From assembly GCA_963732345.1 (NCBI GenBank), contig CAVSZI010000018.1:248001-312000 (forward strand): a stretch of DNA of 64,000 bases, in the 5' to 3' direction. The position numbers and the translations under genes are program-made. The stretch comes from Bog-532 sp963732345. Its GTDB lineage: Bacteria > Actinomycetota > Actinomycetes > Streptosporangiales > Streptosporangiaceae. Below, piece after piece: positions 41,308-48,835 of the stretch. Every line of letters starts with the position of its first letter. Positions within the stretch are counted from its first letter, which is position 1. Below the pieces are notes generated by a model that was not told the origin of the DNA, did not search any database, and worked only from the letters and a program-made list of their open reading frames with translations.

Positions 41308-42107
41308 GCTCATCGCGCGAGCCTGCCTCCTTCGGGATCGGCGGGGTTCTCGCCCGGCTGCGGGCTGAGTTCCCGGACGTCAGCACCTCCAAGATCCGGT
41401 TTCTCGAGGCTGAGGGCCTGATCGAGCCGGCGCGCTCCCGGTCGGGTTACCGGCAGTTCGCCCTGTCCGACGTCGAGCGCCTCCGGTACATCCTGACCGC
41501 CCAGCGGGACGAGTACCTGCCGCTGCGGGTAATCAAGGAACGCCTCGACGCGATCGACGCGTCCGCCGAGACGAATTCCCGCCCTACGCTCGCGTCCTCG
41601 CTGGCCGGGGCCGTGGCGTCCGACGAGGCGTCCCGGCGCGGGGCCGGCCGCGGCGGGACGCCACTGACCCGGGCCGAGCTGCTCGAGACGGCCGGCATCG
41701 ACGGCGACAGCCTGGCCGAGCTGGAGGACTACGGGCTGATCCGCCGGTCCGGGCGGCACTACGGGCGGGACGCCCTCGAGGTGGCCCGGGCCGCGGCGGC
41801 GCTGGCCAAGTTCGGCGTCGGTGCCCGGCATCTGCGCGGGGTCAAGGCCTCGGCCGAGCGGGATATCTCACTGGTCGAGCAGCTCGTGTCACCGCAGCTG
41901 CGGCAGCGCGGCCCCGGTGCGCGGGCCTCCGCGGCCCGTGACGCCTGGCAGATCGCCACGCTGACCCTCTGGCTGCACGCCGCACTCGTCGAATCCGCCC
42001 TCGACGAGGCGGGCCTGGCGGGAGCCGTACCGGCCCCCTCGGTCACCGCCCCGGCGTCCCGCGTCGATGACGTAGGGGGTGGGTGGCGCTCCGCGTCGAG
42101 GCGATAG
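41304..42107 (+). CDS. ftsR: MerR-family regulator FtsR
   Basis: A 267-residue MerR-type DNA-binding protein. The winged helix (residues 13-65; T-S-K-I-R-F-L-E-A-E-G-L-I-E-P and S-G-Y-R-Q-F) is followed by a long helical region and a second winged-helix-like segment (L-T-R-A-E-L-L-E-T-A-G). Relatives (Rv1828, corynebacterial FtsR) bind inverted repeats and activate ftsZ transcription. It is coupled to garA by ATGA overlap. No effector domain is visible. Confidence 0.88.
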   Translation: MSSSREPASFGIGGVLARLRAEFPDVSTSKIRFLEAEGLIEPARSRSGYRQFALSDVERLRYILTAQRDEYLPLRVIKERLDAIDASAETNSRPTLASSLAGAVASDEASRRGAGRGGTPLTRAELLETAGIDGDSLAELEDYGLIRRSGRHYGRDALEVARAAAALAKFGVGARHLRGVKASAERDISLVEQLVSPQLRQRGPGARASAARDAWQIATLTLWLHAALVESALDEAGLAGAVPAPSVTAPASRVDDVGGGWRSASRR

Positions 42108-42117
42108 CGGGTGTACC

Positions 42118-42147
42118 TTGACAAAGGGAGTGGCGGCCAACGAAGGT
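42118..42147 (+). promoter_or_regulatory. Candidate promoter for the bifunctional nuclease gene
   Basis: A perfect TTGACA -35 (42118-42123) starts just after the ftsR stop; at 18 bp GAAGGT gives a weak -10. It would allow expression independent of garA-ftsR. Confidence 0.4.
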
Positions 42148-42177
42148 GTGCCAGCGGCACGTGAGGATGGAGCTGCA

Positions 42178-42648
42178 GTGCGGCAGATGGAGGTCGTCGG
42201 CGTCCGGGTCGAGATGCCATCGAACAGCCCTATCGTCTTGCTCAAGGAGACGCAGGGCGACCGGTACTTGCCCATCTGGATCGGCGCCGTCGAGGCAACG
42301 GCCATCGCGTTCGCCCAGCAGGGCATGGTGTCCCCGCGGCCCCTGACGCACGATCTGTTCCGTGACGTGCTCGACGTGCTGAACGTCCAGCTGCGGACGG
42401 TGAACATCACCGCCCTGCGGGATGGGATCTTCTACGCCGACCTGGTGTTCTCCAACGGGGCCGAGGTCAGCGCCCGGCCGTCGGACTCGATCGCGCTGGC
42501 TCTGCGTACGGGGGCGTCGATCTTCGCGGCCGAGGAGATCCTCGACGAGGCCGGGGTGGCCATCCCCGACGAGCAAGAGGACGAGGTCGAGAAGTTCCGG
42601 GAGTTTCTGGACACCATCTCGCCGGAAGACTTCGGCCGCGCGACCTGA
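42178..42648 (+). CDS. Bifunctional nuclease family protein (DUF151)
   Basis: A 156-residue cytoplasmic protein of the DUF151 family (M-E-V-V-G-V-R-V-E ... S-P-I-V-L-L-K-E, L-P-I-W-I-G-x-x-E-A, R-P-S-D-S-I-A-L-A-L-R). A mycobacterial homologue (Rv1829) is in the same position. Plant members have been called bifunctional DNase/RNase; the bacterial role is unclear, and the I-W-I-G-x-x-E-A motif is the conserved site. GTG 42178 has GGATGGAG upstream; ATG 42187 is the alternative. Confidence 0.88.
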   Translation: MRQMEVVGVRVEMPSNSPIVLLKETQGDRYLPIWIGAVEATAIAFAQQGMVSPRPLTHDLFRDVLDVLNVQLRTVNITALRDGIFYADLVFSNGAEVSARPSDSIALALRTGASIFAAEEILDEAGVAIPDEQEDEVEKFREFLDTISPEDFGRAT

Positions 42649-42790
42649 CTGGTCGCTGCACGTTTATGCAGGCGCTTTGAGGGACATTGTTATCCCTGGT
42701 AGCGGGGCCAGGAAACACGGCCGGTGAGCGCAAGCCACGGGCCGGTATGCCTGACTTAAACGGAATGTCGCGACGCGCCGCGCGGGATCG

Positions 42791-42819
42791 TTGACGCCAT
42801 GAGCTGGTCGGCTTACGGT
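42791..42819 (+). promoter_or_regulatory. Sigma-70-type promoter before the second MerR gene
   Basis: TTGACG (42791-42796), 17 bp and TACGGT (42814-42819) form a good housekeeping promoter. Transcription would start near 42826, giving a ~40-nt leader to the GTG at 42864. Confidence 0.6.
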
Positions 42820-42863
42820 TCGAAGCGAGTACCCAGGGTGGTCAGCTCGCGATGGAGGTGGGC

Positions 42864-43574
42864 GTGACGCGAACCAGGGGCGCGGGATCCACGGGCCCAT
42901 CCGATAGAGACGACAAGCCGGGCGATAATCGCCGAGCGGGAGTCCCGTACGCCGAGGAGCAAGGCACGCTGTTCGATGCCGACGATGCGGGCGACGAGCC
43001 GGGCGGCGGGGGGGAGTCCGGCGGCGACCGCGGCCTGAGCGCTGGGCCCGGCCCCGACGGCGACAGTGCCGGTTTCGACGCCGACGCGGTGGACACCGGT
43101 TACCGGGGACCGACCGCGTGCTCCGCGGCCGGCATTACCTACCGGCAGCTCGACTACTGGGCGCGCACGGGCCTCGTTGAGCCGAGCGTCCGCGGGGCAC
43201 ACGGCTCCGGGTCGCAGCGCCTCTACGGCTTCCGCGACATCCTTGTTCTCAAGGTCGTCAAGCGGCTGCTCGACACGGGCATCTCGCTGCAGCAGATCCG
43301 CGCCGCCGTGCACCACCTGCGCGATCACGGCACCAGCGACCTGGCCGAGGTCACCCTGATGAGCGATGGGGTCAGCGTCTACGAGTGCACCTCAGCCGAC
43401 GAGGTGGTCGACCTGCTGCAGGGCGGCCAGGGCGTGTTCGGGATCGCGCTCGGGCGGGTCTGGAAGGAGGTAGAGGGCAACCTCGCCGAGCTCCCCGCCG
43501 TCCGGGCCGAAGACGGCCTCCTCTCCGTCGGCCAGGACGAACTGTCCCGCCGACGAGCCCGGCGCACCGGATGA
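42864..43574 (+). CDS. MerR-family regulator (Rv1830-like)
   Basis: A 236-residue protein with an acidic, disordered N-terminal 85 residues and a winged-helix domain at about 88-155 (S-A-A-G-I-T-Y-R-Q-L-D-Y-W-A-R-T-G-L, Q-R-L-Y-G-F-R-D-I). The C-terminal helices follow. It is the second MerR protein of the conserved garA region; the mycobacterial homologue is Rv1830. I prefer GTG 42864 because the sequence just upstream, ATGGAGGTGGGC, is an ideal ribosome site (GGAGG, 6 nt before the start) and the upstream ATG 42852 lies inside it. Confidence 0.87.
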   Translation: MTRTRGAGSTGPSDRDDKPGDNRRAGVPYAEEQGTLFDADDAGDEPGGGGESGGDRGLSAGPGPDGDSAGFDADAVDTGYRGPTACSAAGITYRQLDYWARTGLVEPSVRGAHGSGSQRLYGFRDILVLKVVKRLLDTGISLQQIRAAVHHLRDHGTSDLAEVTLMSDGVSVYECTSADEVVDLLQGGQGVFGIALGRVWKEVEGNLAELPAVRAEDGLLSVGQDELSRRRARRTG

Positions 43575-43593
43575 TAAGAATCCCCGGGACATA

Positions 43594-44095
43594 AGAATCC
43601 CCGGGACAACTGTGCGCGCAGGCGGTCGTCTGCTCGCGGCTGGGTTCTTATCGTGCTAGCCCGGGGGGCGACCCCCGGAACCCCCGCGTGGCTCCCTCGC
43701 CGTACGTCGCTGAGGCCTGCTGGCCTGCTTCCGGCGTGCGCCTCCCGTGGCGGGGCGATCTTTAGAATCCCCGGGACAACTGTGCGCGCAGGCGGTCGTC
43801 TGCTCGCGGCTGGGCTCTTATCGTGCTAGCCCGGGGGGCGACCCCCGGAACCCCCGCGTGGCTCCCTCGCCGTACGTCGCTGAGGCCTGCTGGCCTGCTT
43901 CCGGCGTGCGCCTCCCGTGGCGGGGCGATCTTTAGAATCCCCGGGACAACTGTGCGCGCAGGCGGTCGTCTGCTCGCGGCTGGGCTCTTATCGTGCTAGC
44001 CCGGGGGGCGACCCCCGGAACCCCCGCGTGGCTCCCTCGCCGTACGTCGCTGAGGCCTGCTGGCCTGCTTCCGGCGTGCGCCTCCCTTGGCACGG
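43594..44095. repeat. Three 170-bp tandem repeats
   Basis: Units start with AGAATCCCCGGGACAACTG at 43594, 43764 and 43934 and are nearly identical; the last diverges after about 44082. Each contains the dispersed GC-palindrome core and ends CTCCCGTGGCGGGGCGATC. A 17-bp piece (ATAAGAATCCCCGGGAC) is additionally duplicated at 43574-43590. No spacer sequence, no CRISPR features. The unit is not a multiple of three; short frames through it are not genes. Confidence 0.95.
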
Positions 44096-44114
44096 CGAGC
44101 ATTGCGGGTAAACT
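44087..44114 (+). promoter_or_regulatory. Promoter of the gcvP riboswitch transcript
   Basis: TTGGCA (44087-44092), 16 bp, TAAACT (44109-44114). Transcription would start about 44121, just before the riboswitch. The -35 box sits where the first two 170-bp units have GTGGCG, i.e. it is a modified end of the third unit. Confidence 0.6.
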
Positions 44115-44131
44115 CTTGCTGCCATTGACAC

Positions 44132-44231
44132 CGTCCGGGAGAGTCCTCGCGCGGCCAGCGCGGGGCGCCGAAGGGGCAACGTTCCCCGGAACCTCTCAGG
44201 CGCCAGGACCGGACGGGACAGGCATCTCTGA
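44132..44231 (+). ncRNA. Glycine riboswitch
   Basis: The sequence shows the standard glycine aptamer: GGGAGAGTCC, the GCGCGG..GCGCGGG stem, GCGCCGAAGGGGCAAC, the CCCCGGAACCTCTCAGGC strand and GGACAGGCATCTCTG. It lies 190 bp before gcvP with no gene between, so glycine would activate its own breakdown. A GC-rich stem (CCTCGGC ... GCCGAGG, about 44249-44280) follows and may be part of the expression platform. Only one complete aptamer is seen. Confidence 0.92.
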
Positions 44232-44423
44232 AGTGAGCGCTCAGCACCTCGGCGCGTAGCGACAGAGGGGGAGCCGAGGCGGCTGATGCTGCTCGGTGGC
44301 CTTGCCACCTTCGCCGGGGGCCCGCAGTGCCAGTCCGGGGGACGACCCCCGGACCCCCGGAGAGGGCGGCTTCGCCGCCATGAACATGCCGCCGACTGAC
44401 CACTCAGCTCAGGAGGCTCCTGG

Positions 44424-47330
44424 ATGGAATTCGCTCGGCGTCATATTGGGCCGTCCCCCGACGAGCAGCGGCAGATGCTCTCGGCCGTTGGGTACTCCGC
44501 CCTGGACCAGCTCACCGAGGCCGCCCTGCCTGCGTCCGTGCTCGCGGCGGCATCCGCCGCGCCGCTCAGCCTGCCCCCGGCCCTGACCGAGACGGGCGCC
44601 CTCGCCGAACTGCGCCGTCTCGCCGGGCGCAACCAGGTGCTCACCCCGATGATCGGGCTCGGCTACTACGGCACCATCACCCCGGCGGTCATCCGCCGCA
44701 ACGTCCTGGAGAACCCGGGCTGGTACACCGCCTACACCCCCTACCAGCCGGAAATTTCGCAGGGGCGGCTGGAGGCGCTGCTGAACTTCCAGACGATGAT
44801 TTCCGGCCTGACGGCCCTGCCGGTGGCCGGGGCATCGCTGCTGGACGAGGCGACCGCGGCCGCGGAGGCGATGACGCTGGCGCGCCGTGCCGCCGGCCGG
44901 GGCCACGTCTTCCTCGCGGACGCCGACTGCCTGCCGCAGACCCTGAGCGTGCTGCGCACCCGCGCCGAACCGCTCGGGATCGAGCTGGTCGTCACCGAGG
45001 TCACCGCCGAGGTGATCGCCCGGCAGCCGGACGGTGCGCTGTTCGGCGTGCTGCTCCAGTACCCCGGCGCGTCCGGGGCCGTGCGCGACCTGGCCCCGGT
45101 CATTGAGGCGGCGCACGGGCGCGGCGCGCTGGCCGCGGTCGCCTCGGACCTGCTCGCGCTCACCCTGCTGCGGCCGCCGGGGGAGATGGGCGCGGACATC
45201 GGGGTGGGCACCACCCAGCGGTTCGGGCTGCCGCTGAGCTACGGCGGCCCGCACGCCGGTTACATCGCGGTCCGCGACAAGCTGCGCCGCCAGCTGCCCG
45301 GCCGCATCGTCGGCGTGTCGGTCGACGCCGACGGCAAGCCCGCCTACCGGCTCGCGCTGCAGGCCCGGGAACAGCACATCCGCCGGGAGAAGGCGACCAG
45401 CAACATCTGCACCGCGCAGGTGCTGCCCGCCGTGCTCGCTGCCATGTACGCGGTCTACCACGGCCCGGACGGCCTGGCCGCCATCGCCGCCGGCGCGCAC
45501 CGCAGCGCCGCCGTCCTCGCCGCTACGCTGAGCGCTTCCGGATGCCGAACGGGCCCCAGTGACTTCTTCGACACGATCCGCGTCATCCCCCCCGAGAGTG
45601 CCGGGAGCGCGGCCGGCGCGGTGGCCCGGGCGCGGGACGCGGGCTACAACCTGTACCTGGCCGGCGACGGCGTGATCCAGATCGCCTGTGACGAGACCAC
45701 CACCGACGAGGACCTGCGGAACGTGGCCGCCGCGCTGCTCGGCCGCCCGCCCGCCGCCGTGGACCTGGCTGCGGGCACGGACGCGGGCACGGACGCGGGG
45801 CTGCCCGCGGGCTTGCGCCGGTCCGGTGAGTTCCTTTCCCACCCCGTGTTCCACTCCCACCGCAGCGAGACGTCGATGCTTCGCTACCTGCGCCGCCTCG
45901 CCGACTCCGACATCGCCCTCGACCGGTCCATGATCCCGCTCGGCTCGTGCACGATGAAGCTGAACGCGGCGGCCGAGATGGAGCCGATCAGCTGGCCCGG
46001 GTTCGCGGCCCTGCACCCGTTCGCGCCGCCGGAGCAGGCCAGCGGGTACCTCGAGCTGATCAGCCGGCTGGAGGCGGCGCTGGCGGAGATCACCGGGTAC
46101 GACGCGGTGTCCCTCCAGCCGAACGCCGGCTCCCAGGGCGAACTCGCCGGCCTGCTGGCCATCCGCGCCTACCACCGGTCCCGGCAGGAACCGGACCGCA
46201 CGATCTGCCTGATCCCCGAGTCGGCGCACGGGACGAACGCGGCCAGCGCGGTGCTGGCCGGGATGCGCGTGGTCGTCGTCAAGTGCGGCTCCGACGGCGC
46301 CATCGACCTGGGCGACCTCCGGGCCAAGCTGGACGCGCACGCGGGCCAGGTCGCCGCGATCATGCTGACCTACCCGTCCACCAACGGCGTCTACGAGGAC
46401 ACGGTGGGCCAGGTGAGCGACGCGGTGCACCAGGCGGGCGGCCAGGTCTACATCGACGGGGCGAACCTCAACGCGCTGGTGGGACTGGCCACCCCGGTTT
46501 CGTTCGGAGCGGATGTCTCCCACCTGAACCTGCACAAGACGTTCTGTATCCCGCACGGCGGCGGCGGCCCTGGCGTCGGCCCCGTCGCGGTTCGCTCGCA
46601 CCTGGCCGAGTTCCTGCCCAGCCGTGACGTGGGGACCGCGGGATCCGCTGAGGCGGACGGGCCCGGCGGGCCCGCCGGGCCTGTGGGGCCGGTCGGGCCA
46701 GTGGCGGCCGCGCCGTTCGGGTCCGCTGGGATCCTGCCGATCTCCTGGGCCTATATCGCGATGATGGGCGCGGACGGGCTGCGGCGGGCGACCCAGGTGG
46801 CGGTGCTGGCCGCCAACTACGTGGCCAAGCGGCTCGCGCCGTATTACCCGGTCCTCTACACCGGCCGTGCGGGCCTGGTCGCGCACGAGTGCGTCATCGA
46901 CCTGCGGCCGATTACCGCGAGCACCGGCATCACCAACGAGGACGTGGCCAAGCGGCTGGTGGACTACGGGTTCCACGCGCCCACCATGTCGTTCCCGGTC
47001 GCGGGCACGCTGATGATCGAGCCGACCGAGAGCGAGGACCTCACCGAGATAGACCGGTTCTGCGACGCGATGATCGCGATCCGGCGGGAAATCGACCGGG
47101 TGGGCTCCGGCGATGAAGACCGCGACGACAATCCCCTCAAGAACGCGCCGCACACCGCCGAAATGCTCATCGCGGGGGAGTGGAAGCACCCCTACGACCG
47201 CGCCGAGGCCGCGTACCCGGTGCCCGGTGCCCGCCAGGGCAAGTACTGGCCCCCGGTCCGCCGGATCGACCAGGCCTACGGCGACCGGAACCTGATGTGC
47301 GCCTGCCCGCCGCCGGAGGCGTTCGCCTGA
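44424..47330 (+). CDS. gcvP: Glycine dehydrogenase (decarboxylating), P protein
   Basis: A 968-residue PLP enzyme, the P protein of the glycine cleavage system, releasing CO2 from glycine and passing the aminomethyl group to GcvH. It is full length, fused alpha and beta type; the PLP Lys is K705 in N-L-H-K-T-F-C-I-P-H-G-G-G-G-P-G. After residue 730 there is a Gly/Pro/Ala-rich insertion of about 25 residues with repeated G-P-A/V units where the family normally has a short loop. ATG 44424 gives the conserved start M-E-F-A-R-R-H-I-G-P. Controlled by the upstream glycine riboswitch. gcvT and gcvH are not in the window. Confidence 0.95.
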   Translation: MEFARRHIGPSPDEQRQMLSAVGYSALDQLTEAALPASVLAAASAAPLSLPPALTETGALAELRRLAGRNQVLTPMIGLGYYGTITPAVIRRNVLENPGWYTAYTPYQPEISQGRLEALLNFQTMISGLTALPVAGASLLDEATAAAEAMTLARRAAGRGHVFLADADCLPQTLSVLRTRAEPLGIELVVTEVTAEVIARQPDGALFGVLLQYPGASGAVRDLAPVIEAAHGRGALAAVASDLLALTLLRPPGEMGADIGVGTTQRFGLPLSYGGPHAGYIAVRDKLRRQLPGRIVGVSVDADGKPAYRLALQAREQHIRREKATSNICTAQVLPAVLAAMYAVYHGPDGLAAIAAGAHRSAAVLAATLSASGCRTGPSDFFDTIRVIPPESAGSAAGAVARARDAGYNLYLAGDGVIQIACDETTTDEDLRNVAAALLGRPPAAVDLAAGTDAGTDAGLPAGLRRSGEFLSHPVFHSHRSETSMLRYLRRLADSDIALDRSMIPLGSCTMKLNAAAEMEPISWPGFAALHPFAPPEQASGYLELISRLEAALAEITGYDAVSLQPNAGSQGELAGLLAIRAYHRSRQEPDRTICLIPESAHGTNAASAVLAGMRVVVVKCGSDGAIDLGDLRAKLDAHAGQVAAIMLTYPSTNGVYEDTVGQVSDAVHQAGGQVYIDGANLNALVGLATPVSFGADVSHLNLHKTFCIPHGGGGPGVGPVAVRSHLAEFLPSRDVGTAGSAEADGPGGPAGPVGPVGPVAAAPFGSAGILPISWAYIAMMGADGLRRATQVAVLAANYVAKRLAPYYPVLYTGRAGLVAHECVIDLRPITASTGITNEDVAKRLVDYGFHAPTMSFPVAGTLMIEPTESEDLTEIDRFCDAMIAIRREIDRVGSGDEDRDDNPLKNAPHTAEMLIAGEWKHPYDRAEAAYPVPGARQGKYWPPVRRIDQAYGDRNLMCACPPPEAFA

Positions 47331-47386
47331 CCCGTGCAACGCCCGTCGGCTAGCCGGGGCGCGGCGTTCGCCTTTAGTCTTCCCGC

Positions 47387-48124
47387 ATGACTGCCGAAGG
47401 GCCGGAGCCGCCCGGCACGACCGCCGAGACTCCTACGCCGGTTGAGGCCGCCGAGAGGCTGGCGGGGCCGGCCGACAGGCCCCCCGGGCCAGCGGGAACT
47501 GCCGCCGAATGGCCGCTGGGCGCGACGGGGAGAGCGCCGGAGCCGGGCCCGGCCGCCGGGGATCCGGCGGATTCCGTCGCCGAGGGCATGGGCTATCTCG
47601 ACCAGGCCATCGAGGCGTTCTCGCGGGGCTGTGAGTCAGCCGACCGTGACATCGTGCCGCTCGCCATCGAACTGCTGGCGCGGACGCTGCCGCTGCGCGA
47701 GCGTGACACCGACGCGGCCCTCGTCTGGCAGCGCGGCCTCGAGGATCCCGACCCGGCCGTGCGGAGGGCCGTGCGGACGAGGCTGCGCCGTGCGTTCGGC
47801 GGCGACGAGGTGCCGGCCGACCATGATGGCGAACCGTCCACCTGGTGGGAAGGGTTCGTGGAGGCCGCCGTCTGCTACGGGACGCTGCCGCTGCTCGCCA
47901 ACGAGCTGTTCGGGGCCCTGGACCAGATGTACTCCCTCGCCGCCCTGCCGCTCGCGCAAGGCGGCGGGCGGGCCCGCGACCTGCGGGAGATCCTGCTCAG
48001 CGCGATCCAGGTGCCGAGCCAGTACGCCTGGGGTCCCGATCTGCACGGGAGCTTCCGCGGGCGGCTCCGTGTCGCCATGGGGGCCAGCTCCGACGTCCTC
48101 CCGCCCGACTGGCCCGACACCTAG
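47387..48124 (+). CDS. Hypothetical protein, helical-repeat type
   Basis: A 245-residue protein. The first 65 residues are Pro/Ala/Gly/Glu-rich and disordered. The rest is mostly helical (G-M-G-Y-L-D-Q-A-I-E-A-F, A-I-E-L-L-A-R-T-L-P-L-R-E-R-D, P-A-V-R-R-A-V-R-T-R-L-R-R), with the look of a HEAT-like or four-helix fold, followed by a conserved-looking W-W-E-G-F-V-E-A-A-V. No catalytic motif, signal peptide or membrane segment. I do not recognise the family. Confidence 0.7.
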   Translation: MTAEGPEPPGTTAETPTPVEAAERLAGPADRPPGPAGTAAEWPLGATGRAPEPGPAAGDPADSVAEGMGYLDQAIEAFSRGCESADRDIVPLAIELLARTLPLRERDTDAALVWQRGLEDPDPAVRRAVRTRLRRAFGGDEVPADHDGEPSTWWEGFVEAAVCYGTLPLLANELFGALDQMYSLAALPLAQGGGRARDLREILLSAIQVPSQYAWGPDLHGSFRGRLRVAMGASSDVLPPDWPDT

Positions 48125-48333
48125 CCGGCCATCCTCTTGCGCCTTGGCGCCGGCGGAGTTTTCTGCTGGTCCTCGTGCCATTGTGCGCAGGCACGGACCG
48201 GCCTTCGCCGCGGTTTATGGCCGCCTCTTAACAGGCGATTACGAACGTCGCGGTTCCTGAACAGGTGGCCCTCCGCGCACGTATTAATGGGTGGTAGCCG
48301 AATTGTGACCCGAACGACGCCGGAGGATCACCT

Positions 48334-48798
48334 GTGACCCAGCAGCGCAACGCTGAGACCACGCGCCGCGGCCTGCTCGCTGGCGTGAGCCTGGCTGGCC
48401 TGGCGGGCACGCTGGCCGCGTGCGGCGGCTCCTCCGCCGGCCCGGCGGGCGGGACGGCCCCCAGCAGCGCCGCGGCCCCGGCCGGTGGGATGGGCCAGGC
48501 GGGCGGCAGCGGCGCCACACTGACCCGTATGAGCGAGATTCCCCTGGGCGGGGGCAAGGTCTTCACCTCGGTCCGGGTCGTGGTGACCCAGCCCACGGCC
48601 GGCGAGTTCAAGGGGTTCAGCGCGGTCTGCACGCACATGCAGTGCATCGTGGATCAGGTCGCGGATGGGACGATCGATTGCCCCTGCCACGGCAGCCAAT
48701 TCAGCGTCACCGACGGGCATGTCGTTGCGGGCCCGGCCCCGGGCCCGCTGCCCGCCCAGCCCCTCAAGGTCCAGTCCGGCCGGATCTCGCTGGCCTGA
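48334..48798 (+). CDS. Tat-exported Rieske 2Fe-2S lipoprotein
   Basis: A 154-residue protein: twin-arginine signal (T-T-R-R-G-L-L-A), lipobox L-A-A-C near residue 29, a Gly/Ala/Ser linker, then a Rieske domain with C-T-H-M-Q-C and C-P-C-H-G-S-Q-F, so both Cys-His cluster ligand pairs are present. It carries one electron on the outer face of the membrane. GTG 48334 follows an excellent ribosome site (GGAGGATCACCT). The next gene, 37 bp on, is the membrane flavocytochrome, its likely partner. Confidence 0.92.
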   Translation: MTQQRNAETTRRGLLAGVSLAGLAGTLAACGGSSAGPAGGTAPSSAAAPAGGMGQAGGSGATLTRMSEIPLGGGKVFTSVRVVVTQPTAGEFKGFSAVCTHMQCIVDQVADGTIDCPCHGSQFSVTDGHVVAGPAPGPLPAQPLKVQSGRISLA

Positions 48799-48835
48799 TG
48801 GAACAGCAGGCCGACGGATCCCGGAGGGCAATGCA

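Noticed and set aside
43594..44095. CRISPR array (three regular repeats)
   Set aside because: Units are 170 bp, contiguous and without unique spacers, and no cas genes are nearby.
43747..44111. Two ~63-codon plus-strand frames with nearly the same sequence
   Set aside because: They are the same frame read through adjacent 170-bp repeat units, with no ribosome site.
44240..44330. Second glycine aptamer in tandem
   Set aside because: After the first aptamer only a GC stem and a repeat-like palindrome are seen; the conserved aptamer core does not recur.
44409..47339. 976-codon minus-strand open frame
   Set aside because: Exactly antisense to gcvP, no protein family character.
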